Source: VAZQ01 sp963835165 (GTDB taxonomy: Bacteria > Pseudomonadota > Alphaproteobacteria > Rhizobiales > Xanthobacteraceae). Taken from it: a DNA stretch of 64,000 bases. Where the stretch lies: the NCBI GenBank assembly GCA_963835165.1, contig CAWIGD010000019.1:1-64000 (forward strand). The letters run 5' to 3'. The notes under the pieces are model-generated. The model made no database searches. It saw only the letters and a list, made by a program, of their open reading frames with translations, and was not told the DNA's origin. Both the position numbers and the translations under genes were made by a program. Positions 8,509 through 16,057 of the stretch are shown piece after piece (positions within the stretch are counted from its first letter, which is position 1; every line of letters begins with the position of its first letter).

Positions 8509-10002
8509 TCAGAACCTGGGAATATCGGGAAACGCGACCTTGCCGGCGTGGACGTGGATGCGCCCGAGTTCGGCACAGCGGTGGAGCGTGGGAAAGACCT
8601 TGCCCGGGTTGAGCAGGCCGCGGTCGTCGAATGCGCATTTGAGCCGCTGCTGCTGGGCGAGATCGGCCTCGGTGAACATCGCTGGCATCAGGTCGCGCTT
8701 CTCCACCCCGACGCCATGCTCGCCCGTGAGCACGCCCCCCACTTCCACGCAGAGCTTGAGGATCTCGGCGCCGAATGCCTCCGTTCTTTCCAGTTCGCCC
8801 GGCTTGTTGGCGTCGTAGAGAATAAGCGGATGGAGATTGCCGTCGCCGGCGTGAAAGACGTTGGCGACGCGCAGGCCATAGGCCTGGGACAGCTCGCGCA
8901 TGCGATGCAGCACCTGGGGCAGCCTCGCCCGCGGAATGGTGCCGTCCATGCAATAGTAGTCGGGCGAGATGCGGCCAACAGCTGGAAACGCCGCCTTGCG
9001 CCCGGCCCAGAACAGGAGCCGCTCCTCTTCGGAGCTGGAGACGCGGCAGGTCACGGCACGGCAGAGTTTGGCGATTGCCTCGACGCGCGCGACCAGGTGG
9101 TCGGCCTCGGCTTGCGGACCGTCGACCTCGACGATCAGCAGGGCCTCGACCTCGAGCGGATATCCGGCATGCACAAACTCCTCGACCGCGTGGATCGCCG
9201 GCCGGTCCATCATCTCCATGCCGGCGGGGATGATGCCCGCGCCGATGATCTTGCTCACGCATTCGCCGGCATCTTCGGAAGAGGCAAAGCCGACCAGCAC
9301 GGCGCGCGCGCATTCCGGCTTCTTCAGGATACGCACCGTGATCTCGGTAACGACGCCCAGCAGGCCCTCCGAGCCGGTAACAACGCCGAGCAGATCGTAG
9401 CCGCCGGCATCGAGATGCTTGCCCCCGATACGGATGACCTCGCCGGTCATCAGCACCAGCTCGCAACCGAGCAGGTTGTTGGTGGTCATGCCGTATTTGA
9501 GGCAGTGCACGCCGCCGGAATTTTCCGCCACGTTGCCGCCGATGGTGCAGGCAATCTGCGAAGACGGATCGGGCGCATAGTAGAAGCCGGCTTGCTCGAC
9601 CGCCTGGGTCACCGCCAGGTTGGTGACGCCCGGCTCGACCACGGCCACGCGGTTTGCGAAGTCGATCTCGCGAATGCGATTGAACTTGGCCATGCCGAGA
9701 AGGACGCCGTCCTCGAGCGGCAGGGCACCCCCCGAGAGCGAGGTGCCGGCCCCGCGCGGCACCACCTTGATGCGTTCGGCGTGGCAGAACGCAAGCACGC
9801 GGCTCACCTGTTGCGTCGTCTCGGGCAGCACCACGACCATGGGAAGCTGGCGATACGCGGTCAGGCCGTCGGATTCGTATGGCCGCATCTCCCGCTCGGC
9901 GGCGATCACCCCCTCGCCCGGCACGATGGCACGCAGCCCCGCCACGATGCGGCCGCGGCGGGAAAGCACGGTTTGATCCGGCGCGGGCATTGCGACTGTC
10001 AC
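8509..10002 (-). CDS. glcD: Glycolate oxidase FAD-linked subunit
   Basis: About 497 residues. I choose the GTG at 10002 because AAGGAG lies 7 nt upstream; an ATG four codons later (9990) is the alternative. Features: PRGAGTSLSGGALPLEDGV (FAD/PP loop), GGNVAENSGGVHCLKYGMTTNNLLG, GSEGLLGVVTEITVRIL, and the C-terminal GEHGVGVEKRD plus DDRGLLNPGKVFP motifs. It is the catalytic flavoprotein oxidising glycolate or a related 2-hydroxy acid. It heads the glcDEF run and is transcribed away from the cytochrome c gene, so 10003-10275 probably carries divergent promoters. Confidence 0.95.
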   Translation of the reverse strand: MTVAMPAPDQTVLSRRGRIVAGLRAIVPGEGVIAAEREMRPYESDGLTAYRQLPMVVVLPETTQQVSRVLAFCHAERIKVVPRGAGTSLSGGALPLEDGVLLGMAKFNRIREIDFANRVAVVEPGVTNLAVTQAVEQAGFYYAPDPSSQIACTIGGNVAENSGGVHCLKYGMTTNNLLGCELVLMTGEVIRIGGKHLDAGGYDLLGVVTGSEGLLGVVTEITVRILKKPECARAVLVGFASSEDAGECVSKIIGAGIIPAGMEMMDRPAIHAVEEFVHAGYPLEVEALLIVEVDGPQAEADHLVARVEAIAKLCRAVTCRVSSSEEERLLFWAGRKAAFPAVGRISPDYYCMDGTIPRARLPQVLHRMRELSQAYGLRVANVFHAGDGNLHPLILYDANKPGELERTEAFGAEILKLCVEVGGVLTGEHGVGVEKRDLMPAMFTEADLAQQQRLKCAFDDRGLLNPGKVFPTLHRCAELGRIHVHAGKVAFPDIPRF

Positions 10003-10275
10003 CTGGGCGCTCCTTCGATGGGCCGACCGGGACGCATTCGTTACGCCGAATTTATAGCGGCAACGCGGCACGAAATCGCACCCATTCTGCCAAATACGCC
10101 TGGCTCCGCTGCGGCGAAACAAATTGTCCCCTTGGGCGGTTGACCTGCAAGCCGTTTGACGCCATTCGAACAAGGGGATCGCTGTAGGTCGACCGATGCC
10201 ATTGGCGGATTCATCCGGTCTCGGGTCGGCCGGCATCGGCGGGCCGGGTGCGGTACTTGTCGGGAAAAGGAGAAA

Positions 10276-10665
10276 ATGATGAGGACGTGGGTGATTGCTG
10301 GGATTGCTCTTGCAGCTTCGACCGGCACGACATTGGCGCAGGATGCGACTGCCGGCGAGCAGGTATTCAAGCGTTTTTGCTCCCCCTGCCACGACATCGG
10401 GGAAGCGGCAAAAATCAAGCTCGGGCCTCCGCTCAACGGCGTTGACGGGCGCGCGGCCGGCACCTTCGAGGGCTTCAACTACTCCCCCGCCAACAAGTCT
10501 TCCGGCATCACCTGGAACGACGAGACGTTCCCGAAATACATCCGTGCTCCGATGCAGGAGATGCCGGGCACCCGGATGGCATTCGTCGGCGTGAAGAACG
10601 ACAAGGACATCGCCGATCTCTGGGCCTATCTCAAGCAATTCGGGCCGGACGGCAATAAGAAGTAA
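10276..10665 (+). CDS. Class I cytochrome c (c2-like)
   Basis: 129 residues. The signal peptide MMRTWVIAGIALAASTGTTLAQ is followed by a single-haem domain with the motif CSPCH (haem attachment and proximal His) and MPGTRMAFVGVKNDKDIADLWAYLKQF, where the Met of GTRM is the expected axial ligand. This is the small soluble cytochrome c2/c550 layout in the periplasm. AAAAGGAGA precedes tandem ATGs at 10276 and 10279; the second has the better spacing. It is divergent from glcD, so it might receive electrons from the same metabolism, but that is inference. Confidence 0.9.
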   Translation: MMRTWVIAGIALAASTGTTLAQDATAGEQVFKRFCSPCHDIGEAAKIKLGPPLNGVDGRAAGTFEGFNYSPANKSSGITWNDETFPKYIRAPMQEMPGTRMAFVGVKNDKDIADLWAYLKQFGPDGNKK

Positions 10666-10673
10666 GGGCGCAT

Positions 10674-10702
10674 GGCAGGCGCCACGGCTTGCGTCGCCTG
10701 CC
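10674..10702 (+). terminator. Hairpin after cytochrome c gene
   Basis: Perfect 8-bp arms GGCAGGCG/CGCCTGCC with a 13-nt loop, starting 9 nt after the cytochrome stop codon. It is followed by TTAAG rather than a T-run, so it may be a mRNA 3' stabiliser rather than a terminator. Confidence 0.4.
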
Positions 10703-10781
10703 TTAAGTCTCGCAACCCAACGCAATCAAGCCCGGCAATCACGTAAACTCGGTTGCGTCGCGACCTCAGCTCTCTCCGCCT

Positions 10782-10804
10782 CGCGGAAGACGCTTCCGCG
10801 TTTT
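10782..10804 (+). terminator. Intrinsic terminator
   Basis: Perfect 8-bp stem CGCGGAAG/CTTCCGCG with a 3-nt loop, immediately followed by TTTT. It lies 117 nt after the cytochrome c stop and before the UspA gene, so the cytochrome transcript probably ends here. Confidence 0.6.
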
Positions 10805-10930
10805 CACGGGGGGAGAGCCTCCCTGCTGGACAGCCCGCCCACCTGCGGGGACAGATCGCGGGCCGATGGCGTAAACTCGCCTGATTCCGCATCCGACGGG
10901 TTGCCCCGCCGAGTCACGAGGAGGTCGAGC

Positions 10931-11758
10931 ATGCTCAAGGATGTCGTCGTCAACCTGTCAGGCCGGGCCCCGCTGGACTTCGCGGCCGATTATGCGACCT
11001 CGATCGCAGCGACCTTCGGCGCGCACGTCACCGGTATTGCCTTCCTGTACGAGCCGGTCATTCCCGACGGCACGCTCGGCGGCGTTCCAGTCGACCTGAT
11101 CGAGTTGCAACGCGAGGAAAACAGCAAGATCGCGCGTGACGCCATCAGCCGGTTCGAGGCCGGCGTGAAGAAGGCCGGCGTTGCGTCGGAAACACGCCAG
11201 CTCGATGCCACCTTCGGCGGCGCCGCCACGCTGTTCGCTCAGGTCGCGCGGCGCTTCGACATCTCCGTCGTCGCGCAGGCGCAACGCGAACAGGGAGCGA
11301 CCGACGAGTTGATCATCGAAGGCGCGCTGTTCGAATCCGGGCGTCCCGTCATCGTCGTACCGTACATCCAGAAGAGCGGCCTGACGCTCGAGCGCGTCCT
11401 CGCCTGTTGGGACGGCGGGCGCACGGCGGCGCGCGCCATTGCCGACGCCATGCCGTTCCTCGAGCGCGCCAAGGCTGTCGACCTTGTGATCGTCGCCGAA
11501 GAGCGAAAGAACGACGAGATTACCGGTGTCCGGATGAGCGAGCATCTCACGCGGCACGGCGTCGCGGTCAGTGTCAAACGCATCGCCAAGGGCGATCTTG
11601 CGGTCCAGGACGTCATCCTGTCCTACGCCGCCGACAGCGGCGCGGACTTCATGGTGATGGGCGGGTACGGGCATTCGCGCTTGCGCGAGTTCATCCTCGG
11701 CGGCGTCACCCGCGGCATTCTCAATTCGATGACGGTGCCCGTGCTGATGTCGCATTGA
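10931..11758 (+). CDS. Tandem universal stress protein (UspA family)
   Basis: 275 residues from the ATG preceded by GAGGAGG; an upstream in-frame ATG at 10901 lacks a ribosome site. Two Usp domains are present: residues 1-145 (LKDVVVNLSGRAPLDFAADYA...SGRPVIVVPY) and 150-275 (ERVLACWDGGRTAARAIADAMPFL...). The second keeps the ATP-binding-type motif GGYGHSRLREFILGGVTRGILNSMTVPVLMSH (G-2x-G-9x-G-S/T). Role: a cytoplasmic stress-responsive nucleotide-binding protein. It stands alone. Confidence 0.88.
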   Translation: MLKDVVVNLSGRAPLDFAADYATSIAATFGAHVTGIAFLYEPVIPDGTLGGVPVDLIELQREENSKIARDAISRFEAGVKKAGVASETRQLDATFGGAATLFAQVARRFDISVVAQAQREQGATDELIIEGALFESGRPVIVVPYIQKSGLTLERVLACWDGGRTAARAIADAMPFLERAKAVDLVIVAEERKNDEITGVRMSEHLTRHGVAVSVKRIAKGDLAVQDVILSYAADSGADFMVMGGYGHSRLREFILGGVTRGILNSMTVPVLMSH

Positions 11759-11947
11759 GCGATTCCACCGACCAAGCCATTGCCGGTACGTTGATTTTCA
11801 GAAGCGGAACTCCCATTCCGCTGGGGCGTTATCTCGCCAACTTCCCCCCGGTATCGATCGACCCGATCGGGTCAGCCGCTGCTACATTCGTTGGTCAGCA
11901 CAATGGACTACGCCTTCGCAGTCAGACCGAAGAAGCAGGGTCCACGC

Positions 11948-13061
11948 ATGGCCGGGGCGTTCACGTTTGGAATGGAAGAAGAGTATTTCCTGGTCGATGC
12001 GGAGACGAAGGCGGTCGCCCGCGACGTGCCGCCGGCATTCTTCTCCGATGCCAAGAAGGCGAGCGAGGGCCGAATCTCAACCGAGTTTCTGCAGCCGCAG
12101 ATCGAGGTGATCTCCTCGCCCCATGTCAACATGGCGGACGCGCGCGCCGAGCTGCGCATGCTGCGTCGCACCGTTTCGACCGTCGCGGCCAGATATGGCC
12201 TTGCCATTCTGGCTGCCGGTACTCACCCGACTGCGTTCTGGCGCGAGGCCCTGCAGACCGACAAGCAGCGCTACGACACCGTGATGGACGACCTGCAAAT
12301 GATCGGCCAGCGCGATCTGCTGTGCGGACTGCACGTTCATGTCGAACTGCCCGATCCGGATCAGCGCGTCGACGTGATGTATCGGATCCTGCCCTTATCT
12401 GCCGCTGCTGCTCGCGCTCTCGACTTCCTCGCCGTTCTGGCAAGCGCGGCGGACCGGGCTGAAGGGCTACCGGCTCGCCGCCTATGACGAACTGCCACGT
12501 ACCGGGTTACCCGAGCTGTTTCGCACGCAGGAGGAATTCGACGCCTACGTGGCCGCGCTGGTGCGCGCCGGCGTGATCAAGGATTCCAGCTATGTGTGGT
12601 GGGCCATCCGGCCCTCTCTCAACAACCCGACACTGGAGCTGCGCGCCCCCGACTCCTGCACCCTGGTCGAGGATTCGCTTGCTATTGCCGCGCTTTATCG
12701 CACGCTGACCCGCCACCTTCATGTCAACCGCAGTCGCAACAGCGATCTCGATGCTGTCGGGCGTGCGATTATCATCGAAAACAAGTGGCGAGCCCAGCGC
12801 TACGGGGTGCAGGGGACTTTTGTCACCCAGGATGGGGCGGTCACGGTCGCGGACATGCTCGAGCGAGTGATCTCCGACACGGCGCCCGACGCCGCCGCAC
12901 TCGGCTGCACCGCCGAGATCAACCGCTGCCGTGCGATCGTCGGGGCCGGCACGTCCGCCGACGCGCAGCTTGCCGTGTTCGAAGCGCACGCGAAGATCGG
13001 GAGCCGGGACGCTGCGCTGCGTGCGGTGACCGAGTGGATCGCCGCCGCGACCCTGCAGTGA
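11948..13061 (+). pseudogene. Carboxylate-amine ligase (GCS2/YbdK family), frameshifted
   Basis: Two frames together give one full GCS2-family protein. The first (from MAGAFTFGMEEEYFLVD) runs to about 12392 with FLQPQIEVISSPH, DKQRYDTVMDDLQM and DLLCGLHVHVELPD. The second continues from 12396 with YLPLLLALSTSSPFWQ, GYRLAAYDELPRTGLP, SYVWWAIRPS, TLELRAPDSCT and IIENKWRAQRYG. The family joins glutamate or another carboxylate to an amine with ATP. One extra base within 12392-12396 (the GCCCTTATC stretch) explains the break. Everything else is intact, so it is either a recent inactivation or a consensus error. The true start could also be 11903. Confidence 0.8.
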
Positions 13062-13076
13062 GGCGAATCGCGGGAT

Positions 13077-13112
13077 TTGCACGCGGGCGGCGTTTCTGCT
13101 ACATGTTGTAGC
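13077..13112 (+). promoter_or_regulatory. blaI promoter with BlaI-type operator
   Basis: A perfect 6-bp inverted repeat GCTACA-tgt-TGTAGC (13098-13112) contains the TACA/TGTA core of BlaI/MecI operators. It overlaps a plausible -10 (TACATG, 13100-13105) spaced 17 nt from TTGCAC (13077-13082). A repressor bound here would block its own promoter, as known for BlaI/MecI. The same design recurs at 15943-15978. Confidence 0.7.
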
Positions 13113-13144
13113 GCTACGATCTCATGTCCAATGGACCGCATATA

Positions 13145-13525
13145 ATGGATGAGAGCCTCCCGGGTCTGGGCGACCTCGAGCGCGAAGTCATGCAACTGGT
13201 CTGGGCCAACGGCTCGGTTACGGCGGAATTGGTGCGCGAGCGATTGGATCGCCGGCTCAAGGAATCGACCGTTCGCACCGTGCTGCGGCGGCTGGAAGAG
13301 AAGGGCTACGTGACCCACGACGTCGACGGCCGTACCTATGTCTACCACCCGACGCAGCCGCGCGGACGGGTTGCCGCCAAGGCCGTGCAAGGGATCGTCG
13401 ACTGGTTCTGCAACGGTTCGATCGAGGAGGTCCTCGTCGGCATGGTGGATAGCGCGATGCTCGATCAGCGGCAATTACGGAAGCTTGCGGACAAGATCGC
13501 GGAGGCAAAGCGAGGAAAGAAGTGA
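13145..13525 (+). CDS. blaI: BlaI/MecI/CopY-family transcriptional repressor
   Basis: 126 residues from MDESLPGLGDLEREVMQLVW; an in-frame ATG at 13124 is possible, but the bases around it also occur next to the second operator, which suggests they are regulatory. The winged helix shows GSVTAELVRERLDRRLKESTVRTVLRRLEEKGYVTHDVDGRTYVYHP, the usual BlaI recognition helix and wing, followed by a C-terminal dimerisation/cleavage region. It is expected to repress its own operon until cut or displaced by the partner protease encoded immediately downstream (TGATG overlap). The symbol is used for family, not for proven beta-lactam regulation: no beta-lactamase gene is nearby. Confidence 0.88.
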   Translation: MDESLPGLGDLEREVMQLVWANGSVTAELVRERLDRRLKESTVRTVLRRLEEKGYVTHDVDGRTYVYHPTQPRGRVAAKAVQGIVDWFCNGSIEEVLVGMVDSAMLDQRQLRKLADKIAEAKRGKK

Positions 13526-15888
13526 TGTTAGCGCTGCTGCTTGAATCGGCGCTGCGGTTGCTCGCGCTCGGCGGCGTTGTTTGGCTCGGCCTGAAGCTTT
13601 TTCGCGTGCGAAACCCGCACGCGCAGATGACGGCATGGACGGTGGTGCTGCTGGCCTCGCTGTCGATGCCGGTGCTGATGCGCTTCGTGACCGTGACAAT
13701 TCCGGCCGGTCCGCCCCCACCACAATTGGCGAGGATTGTATCGGCGGCTCCGAGCCTGCTTCCTCTCGAGGCGATACGTTCTCTGGAGGCGATACATTCT
13801 CCGGCAGGACCGGCGCGACCTGCCGCAGCGCCCGCGGCCCCGGAATCGGGCGTTACCGCTTCCGGTTCGGACGCGATATCCGGTGCGCTCGATTGGCGGG
13901 AGGTGATCGCCGGCATCTATCTCGTCGTCGCCGGTGTGCTGTTGCTCCGACTGCTTATCGGCCTCGTGCTCACCTGGCGTCTGACCCGCAGAGCGCGGCC
14001 GGTGTCGGACCGCTGGGCCGCCGGCGCGGACGTGCGGGTGAGCGATGCCGTCGGCATGCCGGTGACCTTCGGATCGACCATTCTGCTTCCGCCCGAATGC
14101 TTCGAGTGGAGTGCCGCGAAACGCCAGGCCGTGCTGTTGCACGAAGGTTCGCACGTCGCTCACGGCGATTTCTATGTGCTGCTGCTGGCCGTCCTTAATC
14201 GTGCGGTGTTCTGGTTCAGCCCATTGGCATGGTGGCAGCTGGCCCGGCTGGCCGATCTGGCCGAGCTCATCAGTGACGACGCCGCGATCGAGGTTGTGCG
14301 AGATCGACCGTGCTATGCCGGCATCCTTCTGGACGTTGCAAGCAACGTGCAACGCGCGCCGACCGGCGTCGCCATGGCGAGAGCGCGTACCGTGCGGCGG
14401 CGGGTCGAACGCATCCTGGCCGCGACCGCCGTTCCCACGAGAATGGGGTGGCGGCGACGGGCCATGATCGCAATCACCCTCATTCCCCTGGTTGCGGTCT
14501 CCGCCGTCACGATCGCGCGCAGCACGCCGGCGCAACCGCGCTCGGGCATGATCGTGCCGGCAGAATCACCGACGCAGCCGGTGTCGCTCGCCGATGCGCA
14601 GGCAATGCCGTCTGCCGCGGCAAACCAGGCTGCGGCTGACGCGACGGCCCTCGATCGCTATGTCGGCTATTATCAGTTGAACCCGAGAGCCGTCTTCACC
14701 ATCACACGGACCGACGACCAGCTGTTCGCCCAGCTCACCGGACAGCGCGTGCTGCCGTTGCGGCCGGCGGGGAACGGCGAATACGTCTACGGGTCTGCCG
14801 CGCTCCGGATGAGCTTCGTGAGCGATGGTCAAGGAACCATGCTGGTTCTGCGCCAGCACGGCCAAGATTTGGTTTCAGCGCGCGTGGACGAGGCAAGGGC
14901 GGCAGCGGTTGAGAGCGTGTTCGTGCGGCAGATCGCGGAGGCGCCTGACCGCTTCCGCGAGCAGTCGCCGGCACCAGGCAGCAGAGACGCGGTCCTTCGG
15001 GGCATCGAAGAGCTGCAACGCGGCGCGCCGGACTACCAACGGATGAGCCCGCCGCTGGCCGATGGCATGCGTCGGCAGCTCGAAGAGTTGCACACCATGC
15101 TGACGGTGCTTGGTCCCCCGGAGTTGATTTTTTTCCGCGGCGTCGGTCCCGGCGGCTACGACATCTACGGGGTCAAATTCGCCAATGGTTTTGGGGAATT
15201 CAGGCTCCTGATGGGAACGGACGGCACGATCGAAGACGTCGCGTTTCGCCCGGACGGCGATGACACGCCGGGCCGAGTCGCGGCGTGTTCGGAAGAGGCT
15301 TCGTTGAAACCCTCGCCGGATAAGGCACCGATCAGACTGCTCCTGTTCAACGACACCGGGGCCGACATCAATCTCGTCAGCGTGGACGCCGACGGGCAGC
15401 GCACGCGCCGTGGCACGATCGGCACCGACAGATCGGGCTCGATCCTGAGCTACGTCGCCCGTCCTTGGATCATCACTGACGCCGCGGGGACGTGCCTGGA
15501 GATCGTCTGGCCCGGACAGCGCACACGCTTCCTCCTGGTGCATTCCCGCCAAGAGGGCGACCAGCCGGACCGAGCGATTGCGATGCGTAGAATGCCAACC
15601 GCGGGAAGCGAGGAGGCGCTGCACCGATACATCGACGGCCTCAAGCGCGGCCAACCGAATTACGATCAGATGACCTCCGAAGTGGCCGGGGAGACGCGGC
15701 GCAATTTGCTGCTCCATCAGGCGATATTGGCCAAGCTCGGCACGATGCGCGCGATGTCGTTTCGGGGAGTGTCACCGCTCGGCAATGACATCTACACCGT
15801 TCATTTCGCCAACGGTTCCGCGGAATGGAGGGTCGGTCTCGTCAAGAACGGCAGGATCGGGAGAATTGCTCTCGGACCCCAATATTAA
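13525..15888 (+). CDS. BlaR1-type M56 membrane protease with VHL-beta-like domain
   Basis: 787 residues. Predicted membrane helices are near residues 1-25, 35-57, 130-155 and 312-333. The M56 core has the zinc motif HEGSH (206-210) and the downstream acidic segment LADLAELISDDAAIE. After helix 4, a DUF3471-like domain (about 370-450; LDRYVGYYQLNPRAVFTI) is followed by a module repeated twice (about 490-580 and 690-785; G.PDYQRMSPPLA, FRGVGPGGYDIYGVKFANG / G.PNYDQMTSEVA, FRGVSPLGNDIYTVHFANG). Between the copies lies a segment (about 598-672; LLLFNDTGADINLVSVDADGQ, SYVARPWIITDAAGTCLEIVWP) that looks like a VHL beta domain. The usual BlaR1 penicillin-binding sensor is absent. It overlaps blaI by one base (TGATG) with AGGAAAGA as ribosome site. 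Confidence 0.85.
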   Translation: MLALLLESALRLLALGGVVWLGLKLFRVRNPHAQMTAWTVVLLASLSMPVLMRFVTVTIPAGPPPPQLARIVSAAPSLLPLEAIRSLEAIHSPAGPARPAAAPAAPESGVTASGSDAISGALDWREVIAGIYLVVAGVLLLRLLIGLVLTWRLTRRARPVSDRWAAGADVRVSDAVGMPVTFGSTILLPPECFEWSAAKRQAVLLHEGSHVAHGDFYVLLLAVLNRAVFWFSPLAWWQLARLADLAELISDDAAIEVVRDRPCYAGILLDVASNVQRAPTGVAMARARTVRRRVERILAATAVPTRMGWRRRAMIAITLIPLVAVSAVTIARSTPAQPRSGMIVPAESPTQPVSLADAQAMPSAAANQAAADATALDRYVGYYQLNPRAVFTITRTDDQLFAQLTGQRVLPLRPAGNGEYVYGSAALRMSFVSDGQGTMLVLRQHGQDLVSARVDEARAAAVESVFVRQIAEAPDRFREQSPAPGSRDAVLRGIEELQRGAPDYQRMSPPLADGMRRQLEELHTMLTVLGPPELIFFRGVGPGGYDIYGVKFANGFGEFRLLMGTDGTIEDVAFRPDGDDTPGRVAACSEEASLKPSPDKAPIRLLLFNDTGADINLVSVDADGQRTRRGTIGTDRSGSILSYVARPWIITDAAGTCLEIVWPGQRTRFLLVHSRQEGDQPDRAIAMRRMPTAGSEEALHRYIDGLKRGQPNYDQMTSEVAGETRRNLLLHQAILAKLGTMRAMSFRGVSPLGNDIYTVHFANGSAEWRVGLVKNGRIGRIALGPQY

Positions 15889-15942
15889 GTCTGGCGGCCC
15901 GAACCGGAACCCGGTTGCGATCCCGGCCTTTTGAATCCTCTC

Positions 15943-15978
15943 TTGCCCCGAGCGAGGGCATATGCTACGTATTGTAGC
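15943..15978 (+). promoter_or_regulatory. Second BlaI-type operator/promoter, before DUF1800 gene
   Basis: TTGCCC (15943-15948), 17 nt, TACGTA (15966-15971), overlapped by GCTACG-tat-TGTAGC (15964-15978). It is identical at 13 of 15 positions to the operator before blaI, with the same -35/-10 placement. The shared bases continue to the right (GCG, C or T, TAC, then CTCATGTC after a short gap). It lies about 80 bp before the DUF1800 start, so the blaI-encoded repressor probably also controls the DUF1800/DUF1501 pair. Confidence 0.7.
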
Positions 15979-16057
15979 GTTACCTCATGTCGCATAATTC
16001 CGACCCGCCCTGACCCCGGGCTACGGAAGATTCGGCACCTGTGACTGGCGGTGCGCC

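Noticed and set aside
7654..10143. Long plus-strand open frame (829 codons) opposite glcD/glcE
   Set aside because: High GC keeps antisense frames open. The product is His/Gly/Arg-rich without domains, while the minus strand encodes clear GlcD and GlcE.
12392..12396. Programmed ribosomal frameshift in the GCS2-family gene
   Set aside because: No slippery heptamer or stimulatory structure is evident, and the family is normally encoded in one frame.
13145..15888. True beta-lactam resistance regulon
   Set aside because: The M56 protein lacks the penicillin-binding sensor domain of BlaR1/MecR1 and no beta-lactamase gene is nearby.
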